Shown here: positions 46,270 to 56,060 of the stretch, piece by piece
How the letters are laid out: each line of letters opens with the position of its first letter
How positions within the stretch are numbered: position 1 is the first letter of the stretch
Assembly: GCF_963678635.1 (NCBI RefSeq)
Contig: NC_087070.1
Span: forward strand, 26,722,057-26,786,056
Source of the DNA: Symsagittifera roscoffensis
Taxonomy: Eukaryota; Xenacoelomorpha; Acoela; Convolutidae
Direction: 5' to 3'
Length of the DNA: 64,000 nucleotides
Made by a program: the position numbers and the translations under genes
Notes under the pieces: generated by a model
Database searches by the model: none
Told to the model about the DNA's origin: nothing
What the model saw: the letters and a program-made list of their open reading frames with translations, nothing else

Positions 46270-47324
46270 AGACTGGGTCTAACCTGGTAGCTGTCTGGCA
46301 AAAGTCTGTGGACTGGAAGGTCACATCTGTGGAAGTCTGGATTGCGTAAAGACAGTGGAGAAACAACACAAGCAGTTGACGATTTTGTTTGGGAAGATTG
46401 GAATGAAGGCGAAAACGGAAACGGAACTGATTGTAGATTGCCATGGAGGAACCGAGGTGAATCTAGTGACTGGACTGGAATTCTACAGCATGTTTGGTTC
46501 ATTAGAGTCACTATTGAATCTAGAACAAAAGCATGAGATGGTCACGTGAAAAGCATGTGGAGAGCTGCTTTCTATGGGTTTACCAGACTCATCACAGCCC
46601 ATAACGATAGTGGTAGTAGGAGTAATGATGGTGATACGATGGCTGGAAGCACATGTGAAGGAGAACAATAGACAGGAAGCGCCGACGAGAGAACAATTAC
46701 AGAGATTGGATTGTCAAAAAGATTTAGATCTTTTTGAGACAATGTGCAAAATCTTGAAAATTCCGATGGAAGTGAAAAAGATATGGGCCAGAAGACGACT
46801 GATGCCATGGTTTAGAACCAACATGACTGCCTGGTTGTACGAATATGCCAAGAAGCATATGTCGAAGCACGGCAGAGTGTACAGTGCGTATCAGCTGAAC
46901 ATTGGAGCAGGAGCTTTCAAGCGAGCTTTTGTAACTCATCGGAATGCAGTGACCACCGCAGTAAAGAGAACTTCCAGGATGAGTGAATGTAACGGAAGGG
47001 AGAAAGAAGAGATGTTGAAAGAAGATTCGGAGAGAAACGTGACGTTGTGCCTCCACAACAGCTTCTGCCGAAACAGAGAATCTAACGTTGATCCCCTACC
47101 TTGTTGTAAACAAAGAGTAGAAGAGCAGAAGTGTTGGAGGACTGCTTCCAACAGCGTCAGAAAAGCTATCGATGTGTTGCAAGACAGAGAGATTGAAGGT
47201 GCGGAGTCAATGTCGCAGGAGGAGGAGATGGAATATTGACAAATGACCGAAAAACAAGATGCAAAAAGAAAGAAAATTAGAAGAATTTAGAAGTTTTAGA
47301 ACTTCTAAACGACGAACACAGAAA
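46270..47324 (+). repeat. Tail of large Ty3-like element, duplicated copy 1
   Basis: This ~1.05-kb segment and the ~4 kb that follow recur at 52,144 with a fixed 5,874-bp offset. It holds two small frames around 46,355-46,549 (with CHGGTEVNLVTGLEFYSMFG) and a 221-codon ORF. It ends directly at the LTR of the A-rich element at 47,325. Confidence 0.9.
46574..47239 (+). CDS. Unrecognised 221-aa accessory ORF, copy 1
   Basis: Begins MGLPDSSQPITIVVVGVMMV, a hydrophobic start that may be a buried strand or a short membrane segment. A helical, basic body follows (KIWARRRLMPWFRTNMTAWL, YEYAKKHMSKHGRVYSAYQL). The second half is Cys-rich (CLHNSFC, CCKQRVEEQKC) and acidic at the end. The basic helices plus Cys cluster could bind nucleic acid, but no family is recognised. 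It has an identical-length twin at 52,448-53,113, with one or two substitutions seen. Confidence 0.4.
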   Translation: MGLPDSSQPITIVVVGVMMVIRWLEAHVKENNRQEAPTREQLQRLDCQKDLDLFETMCKILKIPMEVKKIWARRRLMPWFRTNMTAWLYEYAKKHMSKHGRVYSAYQLNIGAGAFKRAFVTHRNAVTTAVKRTSRMSECNGREKEEMLKEDSERNVTLCLHNSFCRNRESNVDPLPCCKQRVEEQKCWRTASNSVRKAIDVLQDREIEGAESMSQEEEMEY

Positions 47325-47733
47325 TGGAACCTGATTTAAACTACATTTTATTATCGGATAAATTAGATACTTTATCACTATAAAATATTTAATGTTAACC
47401 GATCATATTCCATCTAACTAACAACCCACTTATTTGTAAGTGCTGAAATTACTTGTAATTTCAGCACCAGAGAGATTTGAATTTAACTTAGAAATTAGTT
47501 AACTCTCCAAAAGAACTTCAGCAGTCGCAATAGGCCAGTATACTCTAGATCTTTTGAGCCTAGCAGAGACTAGTTAAACACCCTGAGACTAGTAGATATA
47601 AGAGTAAGATTAGGATCGGTATTAGACTAAGAAGTTGCACGAATCTATCCGGCCGAAAATAAGATAGCGTGACGAGCAGACGGTGTACCCTATCCGAAAT
47701 TACTCTATGAGTTAACCTCAAGGACCTGACTCA
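47325..47733 (+). repeat. LTR of A-rich element, copy 1
   Basis: Starts tggaacctgatttaaac and ends gacctgactca, followed by tc and then the primer-site candidate tggtgcgacc. It contains a 15-nt inverted pair, aagtgctgaaatta / taatttcagcac, near 47,440-47,466, a likely RNA hairpin. Confidence 0.75.
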
Positions 47734-49477
47734 TCTGGTGCGACCATAAGTCTCGAATAAGACCTTAATAGCTTAGAATTAACCAAATATAGATTAGAAA
47801 ATAGACAAAACATTTTCAAAATGTTACACGATAATAAATTTATTGAAATGTCTCTACGACTCAATAGATCAGAGCCGATATTCCGCATAATACTAGAACT
47901 ACCCGGTATTGGAAGAAGACCTCGGACAAGAGACGATATACGACTGCGTAGAAACTTACCATTTAGTTTCATGGTTGTATGGCAAAAGCCAACACAAACT
48001 TTTTTATTTAGAATCTTATTAGCAATGAATTTAGATTTTCATTTGCAATCATAAAATTTTGAAGTAAACCTTCATGATTATTTCAGGCGCTAAACAAAAT
48101 TACTGTTGTACAATAACGATTGATGAAAAGATCTCAAATCGTTTTCTCAACTTCTGCAGTATTATATAAAACATATTTGAAAAATATTTATTAAAAATAA
48201 AAATAAAAATTAGTAGCATGACAATAAATAGTTAGTAATTATAAATCATCCTGTTCATACCACTTAACTTATCTGGTGCGACCATAAGTCTCGAATAAAG
48301 ACCTTAATAGCTTAGAATTAACCAAATATAGATTAGAAAATAGACAAAACATTTTCAAAATGTTACACGATAATAATTTTATTGAAACGTCTCTACGACT
48401 CAATAGATCAGAGCCAATATTCCGCACAATACTAGAACTACCCGATATTGGAAGAAGACCTCGGACAAAAGACGACATATGACTACATTGAAACTTACCA
48501 TTTATTTTCATGGTCGTACGGCCAAAGCCATTTCAATTTCATTTGCAAACGTAAAATACTTGAAGAAATATTCAATGATTATTTCATGCGCTAGATAAAA
48601 TTATTATTGTACAATAACGATTGATAAAAAGATCTCAAATTGTTGGCCCAATTCAGCAGTAATATATAAAATTTATTTGAAAAATATTTATTGGAAACAG
48701 AAATAAAAATTAGGAGCATGACAATAAATTGTTAGTATATATAAATCATCCTGTTGTTCCAGCTTCATCACCTAAACATAACAGCAATCATAAGTCAACT
48801 AATATCATCAAAAAAATAAAACCTTTTACCAAATAAATTTAAATTATTTTTAACTTAATTATATTTAATCTTAAATCAGATCATCAAGGCTTTCCTTGGA
48901 TCTAAATCAATTTGATATTTTATCAATTTTAAATTCTGATCATCAAGGCTTATCCTTGGATCAAAAAGGACAATTTTGTTCTCCCCTACCCACTTATCAA
49001 GTGTCTAACGACCTCAAACGTCGGTTCACTACCCAACCTTTTCAAAAGACCTAGGACTATAAGAGGTTTTTTAATCACACTAACCATTCAAATCAGGCTA
49101 AACAGTGAAGAACTTCGGTTATTCATCCTTCACTTGAACCCTCCTGTTATCTGACCCAGGGTAAATCTTAAACTTAGTAAGTTTGAAATAGTATCTAACG
49201 AACTACTTGCGTTCTAATTATACCTGAACCTTGTGGATCGATTTACTGTTCTCCAACCCTTGATTACAATCACTACCCCTAAGTAAGATTAAGTAAGTTA
49301 GCACCTTAACTTAGACTAGCCACGAGAAAGTAAAAATCATTCTTCGGAATCGATATACTTTTCTCTCCAACCCTGAACAAAAAGAGCCAGGTTAAGCTAA
49401 CCAAAAAATCGTAAGGACTAACAGTCTAGGAAAATTAAAATCACTAATAACTTCTTGCATCCCTCATCCTAAACCTT
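47734..49477 (+). repeat. Leader of A-rich element with internal ~537-bp tandem duplication
   Basis: Non-coding leader between LTR and first ORF. The part 47,734-48,262 recurs diverged at 48,271-48,755 (tctggtgcgaccataagtc at both starts). The second primer-site candidate is thus at 48,273. The rest (48,780-49,470) is C/T- and A-rich, with several aaggct(t)tccttggatc repeats near 48,885 and 48,945. No gene seen. Confidence 0.7.
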
Positions 49478-49939
49478 ATGTCACTGAAAAGTTTAGGAAA
49501 AAAACAAATAATCGTACTACACAATTGCGAAATAGACAACCAAAAATACGATCTTGTAATAACATCTTATACACAAACAGTTGGATACATTCGAACAAAA
49601 CGACAAACAATAAAAAGAAAAATTATAAGTAAACAAAGACAGATAACGCGAAAAAGATTTTCAAAAACTAGAAGTGCATTCTCAGAATCAGAAGTCAGTA
49701 GTCTAGACGCACTATACAAATTCAAAGAATCAGTAAATAAAAATTGCCCAATCCATGATCAGTTATATTTTTCCGATTCAGAAACAACTTCAAACTCATC
49801 AAAAAGAGGAAAAAGAAGAATAAAAAAGATATATAAACACAAACCAGTACATCTATACAATTGGAACCGACCAATTAGACATACTGATTATTATATATTA
49901 ACAGTCATCAAAGGAAAAAATGAGCAACACTCAAAGTGA
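49478..49939 (+). CDS. Pre-gag ORF1 of A-rich element, copy 1
   Basis: 153 codons. The first ~50 residues are mixed (VLHNCEIDNQKYDLVITSYT), then a very basic stretch follows (RQTIKRKIISKQRQITRKRF), a Ser/acidic segment, and a second basic run (SKRGKRRIKKIYKHK). The basic patches suggest nucleic-acid binding or a nuclear signal. No named family. It overlaps the next ORF by 20 bp, which suggests coupled or re-initiated translation. The ATG at 49,478 is conserved in the twin copy. Confidence 0.6.
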   Translation: MSLKSLGKKQIIVLHNCEIDNQKYDLVITSYTQTVGYIRTKRQTIKRKIISKQRQITRKRFSKTRSAFSESEVSSLDALYKFKESVNKNCPIHDQLYFSDSETTSNSSKRGKRRIKKIYKHKPVHLYNWNRPIRHTDYYILTVIKGKNEQHSK

Positions 49940-50852
49940 CGAAAGTCCAGACGAAGAAGCAGATTTTCCCTTTGTTATAAATTCACTCTGTGATAAAGGA
50001 CAAACACGATTTTGCAAAAATTTACTCGTAAATTTGTTTGCACCAGGAATCAGTCCATGCAAATCAGAATTCCCAGATATAAAAATCAAAAGACAAATTA
50101 TAGAACATTATTTAAAAGACATATGTAGCCTAACACAACAATACGGAATCTACACCATAGAAATCAGTACAACAAGAACACTTCTTGGCAAACATGTTAT
50201 CCAAACAGACGATATGGATTTAGAAGTTTTAAAAGTATTCACAGAATATATCAAGAGTATACAATATCAAAACTCACAGAGAGCAAACTCAATATTCACC
50301 AACGAAGTTTTTGCAATAATATATAGTTATATATCTATATTAGAAAAAACAGAAGCTCAAAGTACATCACCAGTCCAAACATCCAAACATACAAAAGTAA
50401 GAAACGAAATCGTCGCATTTTCAGCATTTTTAAACGCAATCCGTGAAAATTTTACCAATAATGATTTCTCACAAAACACTAAACATGATTTACAAAAAAT
50501 ACTAGCATGGGTTACAATTGATTATTTTACACATAATATCGACTTAATTGAACAAGCAAGAAAAACCTTTAGACCCCAAAGTACCAAGGACCACATTGTT
50601 ATTGCAGAACAATCAGATTACATTTGGGACCCTGAATGGTCTCATCGAGCATTTTTAAACTTTCCAGCAGATATCTCAAGCCAAGCAATAAGTACAATAT
50701 CTTTTCACAAAGATTCTGTAAAAATAACACCACTATCAATTGATGCAACACTTTCCAATTATAATACATTTTTACCTGATACACGAAATAACAGCTTAAA
50801 TTCAACCGTTATACATAATGAAAATCTCAATGCAACTAGAAATCTTACATGA
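49920..50852 (+). CDS. Pre-gag ORF2 of A-rich element, copy 1
   Basis: 310 codons. An acidic start (MSNTQSDESPDEEADFPF) is followed by a helical globular part with LLVNLFAPGIS, TIEISTTRTLLGKHVIQTDD, SIFTNEVFAIIYSYISILEK and EIVAFSAFLNAIRENFTNND. The last ~60 residues are Thr/Asn/Ser-rich. No domain is recognised. Position upstream of the capsid-like region suggests a matrix-like or regulatory protein of the element. A frame-overlapping ATG (49,920) inside the end of ORF1 fixes the start. Confidence 0.6.
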   Translation: MSNTQSDESPDEEADFPFVINSLCDKGQTRFCKNLLVNLFAPGISPCKSEFPDIKIKRQIIEHYLKDICSLTQQYGIYTIEISTTRTLLGKHVIQTDDMDLEVLKVFTEYIKSIQYQNSQRANSIFTNEVFAIIYSYISILEKTEAQSTSPVQTSKHTKVRNEIVAFSAFLNAIRENFTNNDFSQNTKHDLQKILAWVTIDYFTHNIDLIEQARKTFRPQSTKDHIVIAEQSDYIWDPEWSHRAFLNFPADISSQAISTISFHKDSVKITPLSIDATLSNYNTFLPDTRNNSLNSTVIHNENLNATRNLT

Positions 50853-51039
50853 CAAGATATTCAAACACTATCACACTTCTTAAATGAAGAAATAGTTCAA
50901 ACAACAGTAACAACTACACAACAAAGTATCTCACCAATACATCCAAACCTCACAACACCGAAAATTACAAATATAACACTACCACAAGTAACCTTACAAT
51001 CAACCGTTAAAACCTTCGGTTGCCAATAAATATTCACAT

Positions 51040-52075
51040 ATGGACTATCAGACATATAAACCAATGACAAAACCGTCAAAAACACGAAAAACGTTCACAA
51101 GAAACACTGATGTAAATCAACCAAAAACAAATCAACTCCCCCGAAAAAATATGCAAAACTTAAAGCACGTATGTTCTCACTATTGGAATCTTCCAAATTT
51201 GCAAGATCATTCACACCCTCCACAGGATCATAGTGAAAATTACCCATTTTTTCAACAAAATAGGAATAAACAACAAACACCTTATTACACAAATTACTTA
51301 TCATCTGATGATGATGATTATCATCAACCAAACTTTTTTGCACCATATACACAGGAATATTGCACACAAAGACCGCGACAATCTCAACAATCTCAGAATA
51401 TGAGGATTTACCCACAAAATCCAGAAGATATGCAGAATCAACAACCAATGCATATACAAAACCCAATTAACGCACAATCTTTTCAACCCATACAATCACA
51501 AAACAAAACCCAATGACTATGCATTCTTACCATCCAACTCAAATGCAAAATGAAATGCCGCTACGATATTACTTACAACAACATGAAGTAACAAAAAATC
51601 AACTTACAAATCTCTCGCAAATACCAAACGCCGCAGAGTCACTCCAAATGACGATGAATCCATATTAATGGGAGGATCGTCAATAACATCCAATAAACCA
51701 TTAATGGTATTCACAGGAACAGACCCTAATTACTCAGTAGAAGATTACCTAAATGCAGTCACAGCAAATATAGTTTTAAATACAGGACCCGAACCAATTA
51801 ATACGCCACTCCATCAAAATTGGATACATAGACGCACAGCGTTACTACAAACAACACTAGATGGTGCAGCCCAAAAATGGTTTTCAGTACTACCTATACA
51901 CATAAAATCAGATTGGAAAAGGTTCACACAAGAAATCTCAAAAATGTTTGATTCAGAAAGAAATAAACAACATCAAAGAGTTTTATGCAACGAAATTCGT
52001 TGACTACCAAATGAAACAATTAAACAATTAGCAGTTCGAATCGAAACACTACTTCATCTTAACATCATCTATAAC
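51040..52075 (+). pseudogene. Gag region of A-rich Ty3/gypsy-type element
   Basis: The first part (51,040-51,516) is a Gln/Asn/Pro-rich stretch (QNPEDMQNQQPMHIQNP), low-complexity, with a run of Asp codons. The second (from 51,668) has FTGTDPNYSVEDYLNAVTAN, AALLQTTLDGAAQKWFS-type capsid helices and WKRFTQEISKMFD. That is the usual N-terminal capsid pattern of Ty3/gypsy Gag (G-tolerant fold, A..W...L). It is broken and ends near 52,075 where the next segment begins. No CCHC knuckle is seen, because the 3' part is missing. Confidence 0.7.
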
Positions 52076-52143
52076 TTGATGACGACAGCCTCTAAGAGCA
52101 ACGGAGACTAAGACAAAGTAGAGTTGCCTGGCTGGGGACTAGA
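52076..52143 (+). other. Junction segment of unknown source
   Basis: About 68 bp (gacgacagcctctaagagc to gggactagag) between the truncated gag and the second copy of the Ty3-like tail. By base composition it resembles the GC-richer large element, so it probably is its sequence just upstream of the tail. Confidence 0.5.
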
Positions 52144-52447
52144 GGACTGGGTCTAACCTGGTAGCTGTCTGGCAAAAGTCTGTGGACTGGAAGGTCACAT
52201 CTGTGGAAGTCTGGATTGCGTAAAGACAGTGGAGAAACAACACAAGCAGTTGACGATTTTGTTTGGGAAGATTGGAATGAAGGCGAAAACGGAAACGGAA
52301 CTGATTGTAGATTGCCATGGAGGAACCGAGGTGAATCTAGTGACTGGACTGGAATTCTACAGCATGTTTGGTTCATTAGAGTCACTATTGAATCTAGAAC
52401 AAAAGCATGAGATGGTCACGTGAAAAGCATGTGGAGAGCTGCTCTCT

Positions 52448-53113
52448 ATGGGTTTACCAGACTCATCACAGCCCATAACGATAGTGGTAGAAGGAGTAAT
52501 GATGGTGATACGATGGCTGGAAGCACATGTGAAGGAGAACAATAGACAGGAAGCGCCGACGAGAGAACAATTACAGAGATTGGATTGTCAAAAAGATTTA
52601 GATCTTTTTGAGACAATGTGCAAAATCTTGAAAATTCCGATGGAAGTGAAAAAGATATGGGCCAGAAGACGACTGATGCCATGGTTTAGAACCAACATGA
52701 CTGCCTGGTTGTACGAATATGCCAAGAAGCATATGTCGAAGCACGGCAGAGTGTACAGTGCGTATCAGCTGAACATTGGAGCAGGAGCTTTCAAGCGAGC
52801 TTTTGTAACTCATCGGAATGCAGTGACCACCGCAGTAAAGAGAACTTCCAGGATGAGTGAATGTAACGGAAGGGAGAAAGAAGAGATGTTGAAAGAAGAC
52901 TCGGAGAGAAACGTGACGTTGTGCCTCCACAACAGCTTCTGCCGAAACAGAGAATCTAACGTTGATCCCCTACCTTGTTGTAAACAAAGAGTAGAAGAGC
53001 AGAAGTGTTGGAGGACTGCTTCCAACAGCGTCAGAAAAGCTATCGATGTGTTGCAAGACAGAGAGATTGAAGGTGCGGAGTCAATGTCGCAGGAGGAGGA
53101 GATGGAATATTGA
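52448..53113 (+). CDS. Unrecognised 221-aa accessory ORF, copy 2
   Basis: Twin of the ORF at 46,574-47,239, part of the ~5.87-kb-offset duplication (V to E near residue 16). It is followed by the second LTR copy at 53,199. Confidence 0.4.
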   Translation: MGLPDSSQPITIVVEGVMMVIRWLEAHVKENNRQEAPTREQLQRLDCQKDLDLFETMCKILKIPMEVKKIWARRRLMPWFRTNMTAWLYEYAKKHMSKHGRVYSAYQLNIGAGAFKRAFVTHRNAVTTAVKRTSRMSECNGREKEEMLKEDSERNVTLCLHNSFCRNRESNVDPLPCCKQRVEEQKCWRTASNSVRKAIDVLQDREIEGAESMSQEEEMEY

Positions 53114-53198
53114 CAAATGACCGAAAAACAAGATGCAAAAAGAAAGAAAATTAGAAGAATTTAGAAGTTTTAGAACTTCTAAACGACGAACACAGAAA

Positions 53199-53607
53199 TG
53201 GAACCTGATTTAAACTACATTTTATTATCGGATAAATTAGATACTTTATCACTATAAAATATTTAATGTTAACCGATCATATTCCATCTAACTAACAACC
53301 CACTTATTTGTAAGTGCTGAAATTACTTGTAATTTCAGCACCAGAGAGATTTGAATTTAACTTAGAAATTAGTTAACTCTCCAAAAGAACTTCAGCAGTC
53401 GCAATAAGCCAGTATACTCTAGATCTTTTGAGCCTAGCAGAGACTAGTTAAACACCCTGATACTAGTAGATATAAGAGTAAGATTAGGATCGGTATTAGA
53501 CTAAGAAGTTGCACGAATCTATCCGGCCGAAAATAAGATAGCGTGACGAGCAGACGGTGTACCCTATCCGAAATTACTCTATGAGTTAACCTCAAGGACT
53601 TGACTCA
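53199..53607 (+). repeat. LTR of A-rich element, copy 2
   Basis: Near-identical to copy 1, carried by the segment duplication. Primer-site candidate at 53,610. Confidence 0.75.
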
Positions 53608-54685
53608 TCTGGTGCGACCATAAGTCTCGAATAAGACCTTAATAGCTTAGAATTAACCAAATATAGATTAGAAAATAGACAAAACATTTTCAAAATGTTA
53701 CACGATAATAATTTTATTGAAATGTCTCTACGACTCAATAGATCAGAGCCAATATTCCGCACAATACTAGAACTACCCGATATTGGAAGAAGACCTCGGA
53801 CAAGAGACGATATACGACTGCGTAGAAACTTACCATTTAGTTTCATGGTTGTATGGCAAAAGCCAACACAAACTTTTTTATTTAGAATCTTATTTATTGG
53901 AAACAGAAATAAAAATTAGTAGCATGACAATAAATTGTTAGTATATATAAATCATCCTGTTGTTCCAGCTTCATCAATTAAACATAACAGCAATCATAAA
54001 TCAACTAATATCATCAAAAAAAATAAAACCTTTTACCAAATAAATTTAAATTATTTTTAACTTAATTTTATTTAATCTTAAATCAGATCATCAAGGCTTT
54101 CCTTGGATCTAAATCAATTTTATATTTTATAAATTTTAAATTCTGATCATCAAGGCTTATCCTTGGATCAAAAAGGACAATTTTTGTTCTTCCCTACCCA
54201 CTTATCAAGTGTCTAACGACCTCAAACGTCGGTTCACTACCCAACCTTTTCAAAAGACCCAGGACTATAAGAGGTTTTTTAATCACACTAACCATTCAAA
54301 TCAGGCTAAACAGTGAAGAACTTCGGTTATTCATCCTTCACTTGAACCCTCCTGTTATCTGACCCAGGGTAAATCTTAAATTTAGTAAGTTTAAAATAGT
54401 ATCTAACGAACTACTTGCGATCTAATTATACCTGAACCTTGTGGATCGATTTACTGTTCTCCAACCCTTGATTACAATCACTACCCCTAAGTAAGATTAA
54501 GTAAGTTAGCACCTTAACTTAGACTAGCCACGAGAAAGTAAAAATCATTCTTCGGAATCGATATACTTTTCTCTCCAACCCTGAACAAAAAGAGCCAGGT
54601 TAAGCTAACAAAAAAAAAATAAGGATTAACAGTCTAGGAAAATTAAAATCACTAATAACTTCTTGCATCCCTCATCCTAAACCTT
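53608..54685 (+). other. Leader of A-rich element, second copy
   Basis: Matches the leader at 47,734-49,477 but lacks ~666 bp, including one of the tandem leader units. The join falls at short ttatt homology. No gene is seen. The downstream ATG is the ORF1 start at 54,686. Confidence 0.7.
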
Positions 54686-55147
54686 ATGTCACTGAAAAGT
54701 TTAGGAAAAAAACAAATAATCGTACTACACAATTGCGAAATAGACAACCAAAAATACGATCTTGTAATAACATCGCATACACAAACAGTTGGATACATTC
54801 GAACAAAACGACAAACAATAAAAAGAAAAATTATAAGTAAACAAAGACAGATAACTCGAAAAAGATTTTCAAAAACTAGAAGTGCATTCTCCGAATCAGA
54901 AGTCAGTAGTCTAGAAGCACTATACAAATTCAAAGAATCAGTAAATAAAAATTGCCCAATCCATGATCAGTTATATTTTTCCGATTCAGAAACAACTTCA
55001 AACTCATCAAAAAGAGGAAAAAGAAGAATAAAAAAGATATATAAACACAAACCAGTACATCTATACAATTGCAACCGACCCATTAGACATACTGATAATT
55101 ATATATTAACAGTCATCAAAGGAAAAAATGAGCAACACTCAAAGTGA
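54686..55147 (+). CDS. Pre-gag ORF1 of A-rich element, copy 2
   Basis: 153 codons, differing from copy 1 at four residues seen (Y to H, D to E, W to C, Y to N). Retention of an open frame in both copies after duplication says little on its own, because the duplication is recent. Confidence 0.6.
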   Translation: MSLKSLGKKQIIVLHNCEIDNQKYDLVITSHTQTVGYIRTKRQTIKRKIISKQRQITRKRFSKTRSAFSESEVSSLEALYKFKESVNKNCPIHDQLYFSDSETTSNSSKRGKRRIKKIYKHKPVHLYNCNRPIRHTDNYILTVIKGKNEQHSK

Positions 55148-56060
55148 CGAAAGTCCAGACGAAGAAGCAGATTTTCCCTTTGTTATAAATTCACTCTGTG
55201 ATGAAGGACACACACGATTTTGCAAAAATTTACTCGTAAATTTGTTTGCACCAGGAATCAGTTCATGCAAATCAAAATTCCCAGATATAGAAATCAAAAG
55301 ACAAATTATAGAACATTATTCAAAAGACATATGTAGCCTAACACAACAATACGGAATCTACACCATAGAAATCAGTACAACAAGAACACTTCTTGGCAAA
55401 CATGTTATCCAAACAGACGATATTGATTTAGAAGTTTTAAAAGTATTCACAGAATATATCAAGAGTATACAATATCAAAACTCACAGAGAGCAAACTCAA
55501 TATTCACCAACGAAGTTTTTGCAATAATATATAGTTATATATCTATATTAGAAAAAACAGAAGCTCAAAGTACATCACCAGTCCAAACATCCAAACATAC
55601 AAAAGTAAGAAACGAAATCGTCGCATTTTCAGCATTTTTAAACGCAATCCGTGAAAATTTTACCAATAATGATTTCTCACAAAACACTAAACATGATTTA
55701 CAAAAAATACTAGCATGGGTTACAATTGATTATTTTACACATAATATCGACTTAATTGAACAAGCAAGAAAAATCTTTAGACCCCAAAGTACCAAGGACG
55801 ACACTGTCATTGCAGAACAATCAGATTATGTTTGGGACCCTGAATGGTCTCATCGAGCATTTTTAAACTTTCCAGCAGATATCTCAAGCCAAGCAATAAG
55901 TACAATTTCAGTGAACCCGTCTCGCAAACAAAGCAATGATTTCAAAATCATTCATGATATAGAAAACAAATTGACTCGTTTTCAAATCTATCACGAAACA
56001 GAATTTGCATGTAAATATCGCAATCCAATTTATAAAACACAATACTCTGAAATACTCTGA
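55128..56060 (+). CDS. Pre-gag ORF2 of A-rich element, copy 2, with different C-terminus
   Basis: The first ~259 codons match copy 1 with about eleven substitutions. Beyond about 55,905 the sequence belongs to a different part of the element (NDFKIIHDIENKLTRFQIYH), so the last ~50 codons are a junction product. By chance it has the same length, 310 codons. Confidence 0.55.
   Translation: MSNTQSDESPDEEADFPFVINSLCDEGHTRFCKNLLVNLFAPGISSCKSKFPDIEIKRQIIEHYSKDICSLTQQYGIYTIEISTTRTLLGKHVIQTDDIDLEVLKVFTEYIKSIQYQNSQRANSIFTNEVFAIIYSYISILEKTEAQSTSPVQTSKHTKVRNEIVAFSAFLNAIRENFTNNDFSQNTKHDLQKILAWVTIDYFTHNIDLIEQARKIFRPQSTKDDTVIAEQSDYVWDPEWSHRAFLNFPADISSQAISTISVNPSRKQSNDFKIIHDIENKLTRFQIYHETEFACKYRNPIYKTQYSEIL

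Larger units (their letters stand above)
52144..55905 (+). repeat. Second copy of the 46,270-50,690 segment
   Basis: It carries the same Ty3-like tail, LTR, leader and pre-gag ORFs as 46,270-50,690. The offset is 5,874 bp up to about 53,890, then 5,208 bp, because this copy lacks ~666 bp of leader (corresponding to about 48,019-48,684). The end near 55,905 changes abruptly into the env-side sequence. Protein comparison of the pre-gag ORFs shows about 11 differences in the first ~259 residues of ORF2 and 4 in the 153 of ORF1. Confidence 0.92.
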
